From Pseudomonas sp. AB6 (GTDB taxonomy: Bacteria > Pseudomonadota > Gammaproteobacteria > Pseudomonadales > Pseudomonadaceae), in the NCBI RefSeq assembly GCF_034314105.1, contig NZ_JAVIWJ010000001.1:2729501-2793500 (forward strand): a stretch of DNA of 64,000 nucleotides, written 5' to 3'. Positions within the stretch are counted from its first letter, which is position 1. Each line of letters starts with the position of its first letter. The notes beneath the pieces were generated by a model, which saw nothing but the letters and a program-made list of their open reading frames with translations, made no database searches and was not told the origin of the DNA. Shown here piece by piece: positions 9,542-20,049 of the stretch. Made by a program: the position numbers and the translations under genes.

Positions 9542-10636
9542 TTAAAGAACCGCTTTCGGGTATGAACCGAGCACTTTGAGTGCCACTGCTTCCTGACTGA
9601 TCTGCTCTAGCACGGCTTTGATCAGTGGGTCGCGGTGATGACCGACGAAGTCGATAAAGAACACGTAGGTCCATTTACCGCTGCGTGAAGGCCGAGTCTC
9701 GATGCGCGTCAGGTCAATGCCGTTCTGATGGAACGGCACCAACAACTCATGCAACGCGCCAGGTTTGTTGCTCATCGAAACAATGATCGAGGTTTTATCG
9801 TCGCCCGTAGGCGGCACTTCTTGGCTGCCAATGATCAGGAAACGCGTAGCATTGTCTGGACGATCTTCGATTTTTTCGGCGATACGCGTCAGACCATACA
9901 GTCCAGCGGCCATATCACCGGCAATCGCGGCTGAACTCCACTCACCCTTCACCCGCTTGGCGGCTTCGGCGTTACTGGCAACCGCAATGCGCTCGACATT
10001 CGGGTAGTGCGCGTCCAGCCACTTGCGGCACTGAGCCAGCGACTGAGCGTGGGAGTAGATGCGGCTAATGCTGTCGGTCTTGGTGTTTTCACCGATCAGC
10101 AAATGATGGTGAATACGCAGCTCGACTTCGCCACAGATCACCATGTCGTGTTCAAGAAAGCTGTCGAGGGTGTGATTGACCGCACCTTCGGTGGAGTTTT
10201 CTACCGGCACCACGCCAAAATTCACGGCACCCGCCGCGACCTCACGGAACACTTCGTCGATGGCCGCCATCGGCAAGCTAATCACCGCATGACCAAAATG
10301 CTTCATAGCCGCCGCTTGGGTAAAAGTGCCTTCCGGACCGAGGTACGACACTTTCAATGGCTGCTCAAGCGCCAGACAGGAAGACATGATTTCGCGGAAC
10401 AAACGCGCCATTTCTTCGTTGCCCAACGGCCCTTTGTTGCGCTCCATGACGCGCTTGAGTACTTGTGCTTCGCGCTCTGGACGATAGAAGACCGGCACTT
10501 CGCCTTCCGCCAGCGAGGCCATTTTCACCCGCGCAACTTCTTGCGCGCAGCGGGCACGCTCACTGATCAGCTCCAGGACTTTTTCATCCAGGCTGTCGAT
10601 GCGTATCCGCAGCGCCTTGAGTTCTTCCTCAGACAT
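9542..10636 (-). CDS. pheA: Bifunctional chorismate mutase / prephenate dehydratase (P-protein)
   Basis: 364 residues. Residues 1-95 are an AroQ-type helical chorismate mutase (LRIRIDSLDEKVLELISERARCAQEV). The prephenate dehydratase domain (about 97-280) starts YLGPEGTFTQAAA and holds VVPVENSTEGAV and the catalytic-region motif NATRFLIIG. A C-terminal ACT domain (NKPGALHELL, IETRPSR) would give feedback inhibition by phenylalanine; the usual ESRP is ETRP here. It makes phenylpyruvate for phenylalanine. The start codon overlaps the serC stop by one base (TAATG), so the two are likely coupled. Confidence 0.97.
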   Translation of the reverse strand: MSEEELKALRIRIDSLDEKVLELISERARCAQEVARVKMASLAEGEVPVFYRPEREAQVLKRVMERNKGPLGNEEMARLFREIMSSCLALEQPLKVSYLGPEGTFTQAAAMKHFGHAVISLPMAAIDEVFREVAAGAVNFGVVPVENSTEGAVNHTLDSFLEHDMVICGEVELRIHHHLLIGENTKTDSISRIYSHAQSLAQCRKWLDAHYPNVERIAVASNAEAAKRVKGEWSSAAIAGDMAAGLYGLTRIAEKIEDRPDNATRFLIIGSQEVPPTGDDKTSIIVSMSNKPGALHELLVPFHQNGIDLTRIETRPSRSGKWTYVFFIDFVGHHRDPLIKAVLEQISQEAVALKVLGSYPKAVL

Positions 10637-11721
10637 TAGCCGTGTTCCTTCTCGAACTCTGCCATGTAAGCCACCAAGGCATTAACCCCGTGGATATCAA
10701 CGGCGTTATAGATGGAGGCACGCATGCCGCCTACCGATCGATGGCCCTTGAGGTTGAGCAGGCTGCGCGCTTCTGCGCCTGCAAGAAACGGCTTGTCCAA
10801 ACGGTCGTCGGCCAGGCGAAAAGGCACGTTCATCCACGAGCGGTCGGTTTTGTTGATTGGGTTGCTGTACAGCCCGCTAGCGTCGATGAAGTCGTACAGC
10901 GTGCGCTGTTTGAGGTCATTGCGCATACCCATGGCCTCGACACCGCCTTGTTCCTTGAGCCACTCAAATACCAAACCCGACAGGTACCAGGACAAGGTAG
11001 GAGGCGTGTTGTACATCGACGCGTTATCGGCAGCGACTTTGTAATTGAGCATCGTCGGGCAGATTGAACGGGCGCGCCCGAGCAAGTCTTCACGAATGAT
11101 CACGACGACGATACCGCTAGGCCCGATGTTCTTTTGTGCACCGGCGTAAATCATGCCGAACTTGGAGACGTCCACCGGGCGCGACAGGATATCCGAGGAC
11201 ATATCAGCTACTAGCGGTACATCGCCAGTCTCGGGGATCCAATTAAATTCCAGACCGCCGATGGTTTCGTTGGGTGCGTAGTGAACGTAGGCGGCGTCTG
11301 TGGACAGCTTCCACTCGTTCTGACCCGGAATTGCGAAATAGTCATAAGGCTTCGCGCTGGCAGCGACGTTGACGTTGCCAAAGCGCGAAGCTTCTTCGAT
11401 TGCTTTCTGCGACCAGATACCGGTGTCGATATAATCGGCGGTGGCGTCTTCAGGCAGCAGGTTAAGCGGAATTTGTGCAAATTGCTGGCTTGCGCCGCCT
11501 TGCAGGAACAACACTTTATAGTTTGAGGGAACATTCAACAGGTCGCGCAGATCTTGCTCGGCCTTATTGGCAATGGAGACGAATTCATCGCTGCGATGAC
11601 TCATTTCCATGACGGACAGGCCTTTACCATGCCAGTCCAACAGTTCCGCCTGGGCGCGCAGCAGAACAGCTTCAGGGAGCGCGGCAGGGCCTGCGCAGAA
11701 GTTAAAAGCTCGCTTGCTCAT
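10636..11721 (-). CDS. serC: Phosphoserine aminotransferase
   Basis: 361 residues, standard for SerC. This PLP enzyme converts 3-phosphohydroxypyruvate to phosphoserine and also serves pyridoxine synthesis. Motifs are FCAGPAALPEAVL, MEMSHRSDEF, FLQGGASQQFAQIP, the PLP lysine in YAGAQKNIGPSG and GHRSVGGMRASIYNA. The ATG at 11721 is the family start. A longer frame upstream runs through the REP elements and is not conserved sequence. It heads the minus-strand serC-pheA-hisC-tyrA/aroA-cmk series and follows gyrA after a REP pair. Confidence 0.96.
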   Translation of the reverse strand: MSKRAFNFCAGPAALPEAVLLRAQAELLDWHGKGLSVMEMSHRSDEFVSIANKAEQDLRDLLNVPSNYKVLFLQGGASQQFAQIPLNLLPEDATADYIDTGIWSQKAIEEASRFGNVNVAASAKPYDYFAIPGQNEWKLSTDAAYVHYAPNETIGGLEFNWIPETGDVPLVADMSSDILSRPVDVSKFGMIYAGAQKNIGPSGIVVVIIREDLLGRARSICPTMLNYKVAADNASMYNTPPTLSWYLSGLVFEWLKEQGGVEAMGMRNDLKQRTLYDFIDASGLYSNPINKTDRSWMNVPFRLADDRLDKPFLAGAEARSLLNLKGHRSVGGMRASIYNAVDIHGVNALVAYMAEFEKEHG

Positions 11722-11756
11722 ATCCACTCTCGTCAAAGGCTTGGGCCTGTATCGAA

Positions 11757-11845
11757 CCATTCGCAGGCAAGCCTGCTCCCACAGGGTCATGTGGGGCAGG
11801 AGATCACATTTCAATTGTAGGAGCGGGCTTGCTCGCGATCTACAG
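11757..11845. repeat. REP pair (REPIN-like) between gyrA and serC
   Basis: Two inverted copies of the Pseudomonas REP core: TTCGCAGGCAAGCCTGCTCC from about 11760 and TAGGAGCGGGCTTGCTCGCG at about 11818. They face each other across about 30 bases. Such pairs are dispersed by RAYT transposases and can fold into a long hairpin in the transcript between gyrA and serC. Confidence 0.85.
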
Positions 11846-11848
11846 GTT

Positions 11849-14632
11849 TCAATCTTCTTCTGGGGTGTCGGCTTGCAGGGTATCGGAGGCTTCGTCAGCA
11901 TCCAGGACGATCAAATCATCGTCGCCTTCCAGCACTTCGCCGTCGAACTCTTCACCTTCGAGCTCTTCGCCTTCAACTTCTGAAGGCTCCTGAACACGCT
12001 CAAGGCCAACCAGCTTCTCATCATTGGCCAGCTTGATAAGGGTCACGCCCTGGGTGTTACGCCCCAGACTTGAAACTTCATCGACACGGGTGCGAACCAA
12101 GGTGCCCTGGTCGGAAATCAGCATGATTTCTTCGCCATCGAGCACTTGTACCGCGCCGACCAGACGGCCGTTACGCTCGTTGCTGACCATGGCGATCACG
12201 CCCTGCCCGCCACGCTTGTACTCAGGGAACTCGGTAATCGCGGTACGCTTGCCGAAACCACGTTCGGATGCGGTCAGGATCTGGCTACCCTCTTCTGGGA
12301 TCAACATCGAGATCAGTTTCTGCCCCTCTGGCAGACGCATGCCGCGCACACCGCGAGCAGTGCGACCCATGGCGCGAACGTCGGATTCTTTAAAACGCGT
12401 GACCTTGCCGCCGTCGGAGAACAGCATGACTTCGCGCTCGCCGTCGGTGATGGCGGCAGAAATCAAAATGTCGCCTTCGTCTAGCTCAAGGGCGATCAGG
12501 CCAACACTGCGTTGACGGCTGAACTGCACCAGCGGGGTTTTCTTTACCGTACCGTTGGCGGTCGACATAAAGATGAACGGTGCTTTCTTCCGGTCTTCGG
12601 CTTTGATGCGTACTTTGCGTTCTTCTTCGGTTTCGCCGGTCGCGGTTTCATCCGATTCCACGGTGATAACGTCTTCACCGCCTTCTTCTTCGGACTTCTT
12701 GCGCATGGCTTCCATGTCTACCGGCAGCATGGTGGTGATGTATTCACCCTCACTCAACGGCAGCAGGTTGACCAGCGGACGACCACGGGCAGCGCGGGAC
12801 GCTTCCGGAATCTCGTAAGTCTTGAGCCAGTAAACCTTGCCCTTGCTGGAGAACATCAACAGCGTGGTGTGGCTGTTGGCGACCAGCAGGTGCGCGATGT
12901 AGTCCTCGTCCTTGACGCCAGTAGCCGACTTGCCTTTGCCGCCACGGCGCTGTGCCTGATAGACGGCCAATGGCTGGGTTTTGGCGTAACCACCGTGAGA
13001 GATGGTGACAACCCGCTCCTCTTCGGTGATCAAGTCGCCCAAGGTCAGGTCCAGACGGGCATCGAGAATCTCGGTGCGACGCACATCGCCGTATTCTGCG
13101 CGGATCAGCTCAAGCTCTTCGCGGATGATTTCCATCAAACGCTCTGCGCTGTTGAGGATGCGCAGCAGCTCGCCGATCTGGCTCAGGATTTCCTGATATT
13201 CGGTCAGCAGTTTTTCGTGTTCGAGACCGGTCAAACGGTGCAGACGCAGTTCCAGAATCGCTTGAGCCTGCTCTGGCGACAGGAAATACTTTCCATCGCG
13301 CAGGCCGTATTGCGGATCAAGGTTATCCGGGCGGCAAGAATCAGCGCCGGCACGTTCAACCATTTCGACCACAGCGCTGGATTCCCACGGGGTCGCGATC
13401 AACGCCACTTTGGCTTCGGCAGGTGTCGGCGAGGCCTTGATCAGCGCGATAACCGGGTCGATGTTCGACAAGGCAACGGCCTGACCTTCCAGCAAATGCC
13501 CCCGTTCACGGGCCTTACGCAGCTCGAAAACGGTACGACGGGTAACCACTTCACGGCGGTGACGAACGAAGGCTTCCAGCAAATCCTTGAGGTTCAGGAT
13601 CCGTGGACGGCCATCGATCAACGCAACAATGTTGATACCGAAAACGCTTTGCAGCTGGGTTTGGGCGTAGAGGTTGTTAAGTACAACCTCAGGCACCTCG
13701 CCACGACGTAGCTCGATGACGACGCGCATGCCGTCTTTATCAGACTCGTCGCGCAGCTCGGTAATACCTTCGAGCTTCTTCTCTTTGACCAGCTCGGCGA
13801 TCTTCTCGATCAGACGCGCCTTGTTCAACTGGTACGGCAATTCAGTAATAACGATTTGCTGACGGCCGCCGACCTTGTCGATGTCTTCGATCATCGAGCG
13901 CGCACGCATATAAATGCGCCCACGGCCGGTGCGATAGGCTTCGACGATACCGGCGCGACCGTTGATGATCGCGGCCGTCGGGAAGTCAGGACCAGGGATG
14001 AACTGCATCAACTCATCGATGGTGATGTCAGCGTTATCGATCAACGCCAGGCAACCGTCGATGATTTCACCAAGGTTGTGCGGCGGAATGTTGGTCGCCA
14101 TGCCCACGGCGATGCCGCTGGAGCCGTTGACCAGCAGGTTGGGAATACGGGTCGGCATGACCGCAGGGATCATTTCGGTGCCGTCGTAGTTCGGCACCCA
14201 ATCCACGGTTTCTTTATGCAGGTCGGCCAGCAGTTCGTGGGCCAATTTTGTCATGCGCACTTCGGTGTATCGCATGGCCGCAGCGTTATCGCCATCGACC
14301 GAACCGAAGTTGCCTTGACCGTCTACCAGCAAGTAGCGCAGGGAAAATGGCTGCGCCATCCGTACGATCGTGTCGTAAACGGCAGTGTCGCCATGCGGGT
14401 GATACTTACCGATAACGTCGCCGACCACACGAGCAGATTTCTTGTACGGCTTGTTCCAATCGTTACCCAATTCGCTCATTGCGAACAGTACACGCCGATG
14501 CACAGGCTTCAAGCCGTCGCGCGCATCCGGCAATGCTCGACCGACGATGACGCTCATCGCGTAGTCGAGGTAGGACTGTTTCAGCTCGTCTTCGATATTG
14601 ACCGGGAGGATTTCTTTGGCCAGTTCGCCCAT
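11849..14632 (-). CDS. gyrA: DNA gyrase subunit A
   Basis: 927 residues. GyrA is the breakage-reunion subunit of gyrase and works with GyrB to introduce negative supercoils. The start at [20 protein letters not shown] is the standard family start; 14 further in-frame residues lie upstream but are not conserved. The winged-helix/tower part carries catalytic Tyr122 in [10 protein letters not shown]. The quinolone-determining region reads GDTAVYDTI with Thr83 and Asp87, the susceptible forms. The C-terminal beta-pinwheel contains the GyrA box QRRGGKG. The C-terminus is a long acidic tail. Unlike in many bacteria it is next to serC, the usual Pseudomonas order. Confidence 0.98.
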   Translation of the reverse strand: MGELAKEILPVNIEDELKQSYLDYAMSVIVGRALPDARDGLKPVHRRVLFAMSELGNDWNKPYKKSARVVGDVIGKYHPHGDTAVYDTIVRMAQPFSLRYLLVDGQGNFGSVDGDNAAAMRYTEVRMTKLAHELLADLHKETVDWVPNYDGTEMIPAVMPTRIPNLLVNGSSGIAVGMATNIPPHNLGEIIDGCLALIDNADITIDELMQFIPGPDFPTAAIINGRAGIVEAYRTGRGRIYMRARSMIEDIDKVGGRQQIVITELPYQLNKARLIEKIAELVKEKKLEGITELRDESDKDGMRVVIELRRGEVPEVVLNNLYAQTQLQSVFGINIVALIDGRPRILNLKDLLEAFVRHRREVVTRRTVFELRKARERGHLLEGQAVALSNIDPVIALIKASPTPAEAKVALIATPWESSAVVEMVERAGADSCRPDNLDPQYGLRDGKYFLSPEQAQAILELRLHRLTGLEHEKLLTEYQEILSQIGELLRILNSAERLMEIIREELELIRAEYGDVRRTEILDARLDLTLGDLITEEERVVTISHGGYAKTQPLAVYQAQRRGGKGKSATGVKDEDYIAHLLVANSHTTLLMFSSKGKVYWLKTYEIPEASRAARGRPLVNLLPLSEGEYITTMLPVDMEAMRKKSEEEGGEDVITVESDETATGETEEERKVRIKAEDRKKAPFIFMSTANGTVKKTPLVQFSRQRSVGLIALELDEGDILISAAITDGEREVMLFSDGGKVTRFKESDVRAMGRTARGVRGMRLPEGQKLISMLIPEEGSQILTASERGFGKRTAITEFPEYKRGGQGVIAMVSNERNGRLVGAVQVLDGEEIMLISDQGTLVRTRVDEVSSLGRNTQGVTLIKLANDEKLVGLERVQEPSEVEGEELEGEEFDGEVLEGDDDLIVLDADEASDTLQADTPEED

Positions 14633-15001
14633 GAGAAGCCTGATTCCTTTTTCTGGTGAAACTTCGTCATCCATGCGGGAAGAACGAAGCTAGCCGCTGC
14701 AGGCGTTTGCCATGCAGCGACTTACGGCAAATTAACGAGTTGTGCCATGGATCTGCGCATTAAAGGCAGGCGCATCGCGCGACCTTGGGAACCGCCGGAT
14801 ATTATCACAATGGCGATCAGGGACCTATCCCTTGAAAACCTGCCCAACCACTAATCGATGAGTGATCGGCCTTTATAGCGCCTCTGAGGGGCTTGGAGCC
14901 TATCAATGAAGGGCTTAACCTCTGCAGCGCCCACTTGTTGTCGACAGGCCTGCCTCCACACGGCTTCAAAAGCTCACCACCCGCTGGCTCCTGGGGCGCA
15001 C
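14633..15001. other. Intergenic region upstream of gyrA
   Basis: These 369 bases separate the gyrA start from the end of mtnA, both on the minus strand. I see no conserved coding frame. The gyrA promoter should lie here; a TGATAAT string near 14803-14809 on the minus strand is a candidate -10, but I found no matching -35. Nothing else stands out. Confidence 0.5.
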
Positions 15002-16078
15002 TCAATGCAGCCGCTTGCGGCACATAAGTAGCGCCATTTTTGCAGTATCGGGCCGCTCGACGATGCCTTTTTCGGTAACGATGGCGTCAATCAAATCGGC
15101 CGGGGTGACATCGAAGACCGGGTTGAAAGCGTCAACATCAGCCCCTACACGCTGGCCACCAACTTCCAGCAGTTCTCGACCGTCACGCTCTTCGATAGGA
15201 ATGTCATCGCCGCTTTCGAGGGTCATGTCGATGGTTGAACTTGGCGCGACTACCATAAAACGCACCCCATGGTGCATCGCTGCGACGGCCAGTTGATAGG
15301 TGCCGATTTTGTTTGCCACGTCGCCATTGGCGGTGATGCGGTCGGCACCGACGATGACCCAGGTAATCCCTTTGGTTTTCATCAGATGCGCAGCCGCCGA
15401 GTCGGCGTTGACGGTGACCGGAATCCCTTCGTTAGCCAATTCCCAAGCGGTCAATCGCGAACCTTGCAACCACGGCCGGGTTTCATCGGCATAGACGCGT
15501 TCGATCATGCCTTCAAGGTGCGCTGCTCGAATCACGCCCAGCGCAGTGCCAAAACCACCCGTGGCCAGCGCGCCAGTATTGCAGTGAGTCAACACGGTTT
15601 GTAGGTTGCCCTGATGCTTGCGAATCAGATCGGCACCGAGCTGAGCCATGGTCAAGTTGGCTTCGCGGTCGCTGAGGTGGATGGCCACTGCTTCGGCTTC
15701 CAAAGCAGCCAGCGCCGATTCATTGCCCTTGAGTCGCGCCAAGCGATCGCGCATACGGTTGAGCGCCCAGAAAAGATTGACCGCCGTGGGGCGTGAATTG
15801 GCGAGTACCGTAAAATCTGCTACCAATGCCATGGCCCAGTCGCCGCCTTCGGCTATCCGCTGCCGTGCCGCCAACACAATGCCGTACGCCGCACAGATAC
15901 CAATCGCTGGCGCGCCGCGTACGACCATTGAGCGAATCGCCTCTGCGACTCCAGCTGCCGTTGTGTAGGCGTGCCAGGTTTCCTCAAACGGAAGCACACG
16001 CTGATCAAGCAAATGCAGGGCGTCGTCCTGCCAATCGATGGCTTTCACTTTCTCTGCAGCCAATAGTCGATCGCGCAT
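15002..16078 (-). CDS. mtnA: S-methyl-5-thioribose-1-phosphate isomerase
   Basis: 358 residues. MtnA converts methylthioribose-1-phosphate to methylthioribulose-1-phosphate in methionine salvage. Motifs are [14 protein letters not shown], the catalytic-cysteine segment [36 protein letters not shown] and the catalytic-aspartate segment [19 protein letters not shown]. It stands back to back with the deaminase gene mtaD, which acts on a related nucleoside, so the intervening 142 bases must hold two divergent promoters. Confidence 0.96.
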   Translation of the reverse strand: MRDRLLAAEKVKAIDWQDDALHLLDQRVLPFEETWHAYTTAAGVAEAIRSMVVRGAPAIGICAAYGIVLAARQRIAEGGDWAMALVADFTVLANSRPTAVNLFWALNRMRDRLARLKGNESALAALEAEAVAIHLSDREANLTMAQLGADLIRKHQGNLQTVLTHCNTGALATGGFGTALGVIRAAHLEGMIERVYADETRPWLQGSRLTAWELANEGIPVTVNADSAAAHLMKTKGITWVIVGADRITANGDVANKIGTYQLAVAAMHHGVRFMVVAPSSTIDMTLESGDDIPIEERDGRELLEVGGQRVGADVDAFNPVFDVTPADLIDAIVTEKGIVERPDTAKMALLMCRKRLH

Positions 16079-16220
16079 CTCTCACCCCATACTCAAGAAA
16101 CAAAAAACAAAAAACTAGAAGTCAAAAACCGCCGATTATAGCGAGCCGTCCGTCAAGACGCTCGGGTATACTTTGCCGCTTGTGTGTCTACCCCGCTATA
16201 TAAAGAAAACCAAGCCACGG

Positions 16221-17573
16221 ATGCCCGCCATGCCCAACGCTGCCACCCCCCTCGACCTGCTGCTCTTGCCCACTTGGCTGGTGCCGGTCGAACCTGCTGG
16301 CGTGGTGCTTAAAGAACATGGGCTGGGCATTCGCGATGGCCTTATCGTCTACATTGGCCCGCGAGCTGAAGCGCTTAAACAAAACGTTCTCGAGGTCCGT
16401 GAACTGCCGGGAATGCTGCTCAGCCCCGGCCTGATCAATGCTCATGGGCATGCCGCAATGACCCTGTTTCGCGGCTTGGCTGACGACTTGCCGCTGATGA
16501 CTTGGCTGGAAAACCATATTTGGCCCGCCGAAGCCAAATGGGTCGATGAGGCGTTTGTCCGTGACGGCACCGACCTGGCAATCGCCGAGCAACTTAAAGG
16601 CGGCATCACGTGCTTTTCTGACATGTACTTTTACCCGCACGTGGCCAGCGAGCGTGTGCACAATAGTGGTATCCGCGCTCAAATTACTGTGCCGATACTG
16701 GATTTCCCTATTCCTGGCGCACGTACCACGGATGAAGCGCTGCACAAAGGCGTCGAGCTGTTCAACGATCTAAAACTCCATCCGCGGATCAAAATCGCTT
16801 TTGGCCCCCACGCGCCGTACACCATCTGCGATGACAATCTGGAAAAAATTCGCGTCCTCGCTGACGAACTCGATGCGATGATTCATATGCACATGCATGA
16901 GACCGCCTTTGAAGTAGAACAATCCGTTGAGCAACTTGATGAGCGGCCGCTCGCGCGCCTGAACCGACTTGGCCTCTTGGGTCCACGCTTTCAAGCGGTG
17001 CACATGACCCAAGTCAGCGACGAAGACCTCGCCTTGCTGGTAGAAAGTAATTCCAGCGTGATTCATTGCCCCGAATCGAACCTGAAACTGGCTAGCGGCT
17101 TTTGTCCGGTAGAACGGCTGTGGCAGGCGGGCATCAATGTCGCCATCGGTACGGACGGCGCTGCCAGCAACAATGATTTGGACTTGCTGGGCGAAACACG
17201 CACTGCGGCCTTGCTGGCCAAAGCAGTCGCCGGCTCGGCGACCGCACTGGATGCCCACCGGGCCTTGCGCATGGCGACGCTCAATGGCGCACGGGCCATG
17301 GGCATTCAGTCTGAGACAGGCTCATTGGAAATCGGCAAAGCCGCCGATATCGTCGCGTTCGACCTATCTGGGCTAGCCCAACAACCGGTATATGATCCGG
17401 TGTCGCAGCTCATCTATGCTACCGGCCGCGATTGTGTGACCCATGTGTGGGTTGCCGGCAGACAGTTGCTTGATGACAAACGCCTGACACGCATGGATGA
17501 ACAGGCTCTGTGTGAAACCGCTAAGGCTTGGGGCCAGCGAATATCGGGGCATCAAAGCCAGATCGAACAATGA
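16221..17573 (+). CDS. mtaD: Amidohydrolase of the 5'-methylthioadenosine/S-adenosylhomocysteine deaminase type (TRZ/ATZ family)
   Basis: 450 residues in the cytosolic deaminase branch of the amidohydrolases. Metal ligands are visible in [24 protein letters not shown] (HxH), in [12 protein letters not shown], at [10 protein letters not shown] and in the aspartate motif [15 protein letters not shown]. Enzymes of this set in Pseudomonas deaminate methylthioadenosine or related adenosines to inosine forms, feeding methionine salvage together with mtnA alongside. The ATG at 16221 is taken; another at 16230 is equally possible, and the frame extends upstream to 16173 without conservation. ubiG follows 57 bases later on the same strand. 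Confidence 0.88.
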   Translation: MPAMPNAATPLDLLLLPTWLVPVEPAGVVLKEHGLGIRDGLIVYIGPRAEALKQNVLEVRELPGMLLSPGLINAHGHAAMTLFRGLADDLPLMTWLENHIWPAEAKWVDEAFVRDGTDLAIAEQLKGGITCFSDMYFYPHVASERVHNSGIRAQITVPILDFPIPGARTTDEALHKGVELFNDLKLHPRIKIAFGPHAPYTICDDNLEKIRVLADELDAMIHMHMHETAFEVEQSVEQLDERPLARLNRLGLLGPRFQAVHMTQVSDEDLALLVESNSSVIHCPESNLKLASGFCPVERLWQAGINVAIGTDGAASNNDLDLLGETRTAALLAKAVAGSATALDAHRALRMATLNGARAMGIQSETGSLEIGKAADIVAFDLSGLAQQPVYDPVSQLIYATGRDCVTHVWVAGRQLLDDKRLTRMDEQALCETAKAWGQRISGHQSQIEQ

Positions 17574-17630
17574 CCGTGCGGGTCTAATTGCCCGGACAGG
17601 ACGAAAGAATCGAGTTTTTGAGGATTACCC

Positions 17631-18329
17631 ATGAGCAACGTCGACCACGCAGAAATCGCCAAATTCGAAGCATTGGCCCATCGCTGGTGGGACCGCAACA
17701 GCGAATTCAAACCGCTGCATGACATCAATCCGCTGCGGGTCAACTGGATCGACGAACGCGTTAATCTGGCTGGCAAAACCGTGTTGGATGTCGGTTGCGG
17801 CGGCGGTATCCTCAGCGAAGCCATGGCCCAGCGCGGCGCCATAGTGATGGGGATAGACATGGGTGAAGCACCCCTGGCCGTGGCGCGCTTGCACCAGTTG
17901 GAGTCGGGAGTGACCGTAGATTACCGCCAGATCACCGCCGAAGATCTCGCCGACGAAATGCCCGAACAGTTTGATGTCGTGACGTGCCTGGAAATGCTGG
18001 AACACGTACCTGACCCGTCATCAGTCATTCGTGCCTGCTTTCGTATGGTCAAGCCCGGCGGCCAAGTGTTCTTCTCCACCCTGAACCGCAATCCCAAGGC
18101 GTTCCTGTTTGCCATTGTTGGCGCCGAATACATTATGGGCTTGTTGCCGCGCGGCACTCACGACTTCAAGAAATTTATCCGCCCGTCGGAACTGGGCGCC
18201 TGGAGTCGCGAGGCGGGTTTGCAGGTCAAGGACATCATTGGCCTGACCTACAACCCTCTGACCAAGCATTACAAGCTGGCGTCCAACGTCGACGTCAACT
18301 ACATGATCCAGACCCTCCGAGAGGCATAA
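17631..18329 (+). CDS. ubiG: Ubiquinone biosynthesis O-methyltransferase
   Basis: 232 residues. UbiG carries out both O-methylations of ubiquinone synthesis. It begins [21 protein letters not shown] and has the SAM motif [14 protein letters not shown] at about residues 50-62, then [21 protein letters not shown] and [12 protein letters not shown], all diagnostic of the family. GAGGATTACCC is the ribosome site. The mupP start follows four bases after the stop. Confidence 0.98.
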   Translation: MSNVDHAEIAKFEALAHRWWDRNSEFKPLHDINPLRVNWIDERVNLAGKTVLDVGCGGGILSEAMAQRGAIVMGIDMGEAPLAVARLHQLESGVTVDYRQITAEDLADEMPEQFDVVTCLEMLEHVPDPSSVIRACFRMVKPGGQVFFSTLNRNPKAFLFAIVGAEYIMGLLPRGTHDFKKFIRPSELGAWSREAGLQVKDIIGLTYNPLTKHYKLASNVDVNYMIQTLREA

Positions 18330-18333
18330 CTCC

Positions 18334-19005
18334 ATGCGTTTGAGAGCGGTTTTATTCGACATGGACGGCACCCTGCTCGATACCGCGCCGGATTTCATCG
18401 CGATCTGCCAGAGCATGTTAGCTGACCGAGGTTTTGCGCCGGTGGCGGACAAGCTGATTCGTGATGAAATCTCCGGTGGCGCCAGGGCAATGGTTGCAGC
18501 CACTTTCGCGCTTTCCCCGACCGCACCTGAATTCGAAGCATTGCGTCTGGAGTTTCTCGAACGCTATCAAATTGACTGCGCTGTAAATAGCAAACTGTTC
18601 GATGGCATGGCCGAACTGTTGGCTGACATCGAAAAAGCCAATCTGATCTGGGGCGTGGTGACCAACAAACCTTTGCGATTTGCTCGACCTATCATGGAGC
18701 AACTGGGCTTGGCTGACCGTTCGGCCATCCTCATTTGTCCCGACCATGTCACTTATAGCAAGCCTCACCCAGAGCCGCTGATACTTGCTTGCCAGATGCT
18801 CGACCTGGACCCTGCCAGCGTCCTGTTTGTCGGCGACGACCTGCGCGATATCGAATCGGGCCGCGACGCTGGAACCAAGACGGCGGCAGTCCGCTATGGC
18901 TACATTCATCCGCACGACAATCCAAATCATTGGGGCGCCGACATCGTGGTCGACCACCCTTTGGATCTGCGCAAAGTGCTCGACAACGCCCTATGTAGCT
19001 GCTGA
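18334..19005 (+). CDS. mupP: HAD phosphatase, probable N-acetylmuramic acid 6-phosphate phosphatase
   Basis: 223 residues, a haloacid-dehalogenase phosphatase. Catalytic motifs are [11 protein letters not shown] (I), VVTNKP (II), a lysine in YSKPHPEP (III) and [16 protein letters not shown] (IV). It resembles phosphoglycolate phosphatase in sequence, but the gene directly after ubiG in Pseudomonas has been shown to encode MupP, which dephosphorylates MurNAc-6-P in the cell-wall recycling route that bypasses de novo UDP-MurNAc synthesis and affects fosfomycin and beta-lactam tolerance. The functional assignment rests on this gene order plus fold. Confidence 0.85.
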   Translation: MRLRAVLFDMDGTLLDTAPDFIAICQSMLADRGFAPVADKLIRDEISGGARAMVAATFALSPTAPEFEALRLEFLERYQIDCAVNSKLFDGMAELLADIEKANLIWGVVTNKPLRFARPIMEQLGLADRSAILICPDHVTYSKPHPEPLILACQMLDLDPASVLFVGDDLRDIESGRDAGTKTAAVRYGYIHPHDNPNHWGADIVVDHPLDLRKVLDNALCSC

Positions 19006-19068
19006 CCCCGTCGCGTATGAAGGCAACCCGGTCTATCTGGATTTGTATATTTTCCACTGAGGTTTTTC

Positions 19069-19809
19069 ATGTTTGATTATTCTGCACGCCCTGCACTGCT
19101 CAAGGACCGGGTAATCCTGGTAACCGGCGCAGGTCGGGGCATAGGGGCCGCTGCCGCCAAAACGTATGCGGCACATGGCGCCACTGTTCTGTTGCTGGGC
19201 ACGACCGAAGCCAATCTGACCCAGGTCTACGACGAAATCGAAGCGGCGGGCCATCCTCAGCCAGCGGTTATCCCCTTTAACCTCGAAACGGCCCTGCCGC
19301 ATCAATACGATGAGTTGGCTGCGATGATCGAAACTGAGTTCGGTCATTTGGACGGCTTGTTGCACAACGCATCGATCATTGGCCCGCGAACGCCTATAGA
19401 GCAGCTGTCTGGCGAAAATTTCATGCGTGTTATGCACGTCAACGTCAATGCCATGTTCATGCTTACCAGTACGCTGCTGCCACTGCTTAAGTTATCCGCC
19501 GACGGGTCAGTCATCTTCACGTCAAGCAGCGTCGGACGCAAAGGACGCGCTTACTGGGGCGGCTACGGCGTATCCAAGTTTGCCACCGAAGGTCTGATGC
19601 AAACCTTGGCTGATGAGCTTGAAAACGTCGCGCCAGTTCGGTCCAACAGCATCAACCCCGGTGCCACGCGTACCAGCATGCGGGCCCACGCTTATCCGGG
19701 TGAAAACCCCAACGATAATCCCGCCCCCGAAGCCATCATGCCGGTGTATCTGTATTTGATGGGTCCAGACAGTAGAGGCATCAACGGTCAGGCCTTCGAC
19801 GCTCAGTAA
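19069..19809 (+). CDS. yciK: Short-chain dehydrogenase/reductase, YciK type
   Basis: 246 residues, a classical SDR. The nucleotide-binding motif is VTGAGRGIGAAAAKTY, followed by LHNASIIGPRTPIEQL, catalytic serines in FTSSSVGRKGRAYWG and the YGVSK active-site tyrosine and lysine. The set matches the YciK branch, whose substrate is not established. A GAGGTTTTTC ribosome site precedes it. It follows mupP by 63 bases and probably ends the ubiG-mupP-yciK transcript; a long-looped inverted repeat lies just downstream. Confidence 0.9.
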   Translation: MFDYSARPALLKDRVILVTGAGRGIGAAAAKTYAAHGATVLLLGTTEANLTQVYDEIEAAGHPQPAVIPFNLETALPHQYDELAAMIETEFGHLDGLLHNASIIGPRTPIEQLSGENFMRVMHVNVNAMFMLTSTLLPLLKLSADGSVIFTSSSVGRKGRAYWGGYGVSKFATEGLMQTLADELENVAPVRSNSINPGATRTSMRAHAYPGENPNDNPAPEAIMPVYLYLMGPDSRGINGQAFDAQ

Positions 19810-19832
19810 GCTGAGGTGCGTTAACCGCAAAC

Positions 19833-19874
19833 GCTGCCCGCCCACCGACGGATTTATGTCTCTAGCCGGGCAGC
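19833..19874 (+). terminator. Inverted repeat after yciK, possible terminator
   Basis: GCTGCCCG (19833-19840) and CGGGCAGC (19867-19874) form a perfect eight-pair stem around a 26-base loop. There is no T run after it, so it is weak as an intrinsic terminator. Confidence 0.4.
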
Positions 19875-19984
19875 TGTATTAAAGGGTGGATTCTTAAGTC
19901 AAATTAACGTCGTGTTTCACCGGACGCGTCTCATCATGGGACGTTAAGTCACTGTATTCTATTCGTTTTATTTAAGTGAACTGA

Positions 19985-20001
19985 TTGGCACGACTTTCGC
20001 T
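19985..20001 (+). promoter_or_regulatory. Sigma-54 (RpoN) promoter, -24/-12 match
   Basis: TTGGCACGACTTTCGCT has GG and GC separated by exactly ten bases and differs from the consensus TGGCACG-N4-TTGCW at one place in the -12 element. Transcription would begin near 20012, giving a leader of about 38 bases before the diguanylate cyclase start. Confidence 0.72.
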
Positions 20002-20049
20002 CTAAGAAAGACCATTAAACACGGCCTTATCTGTTTTAGGAGTGTAAAG

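Noticed and set aside
12512..14659. Large plus-strand frames opposite gyrA (up to about 399 codons)
   Set aside because: They overlap an intact, highly conserved gyrA throughout and show no family motif.
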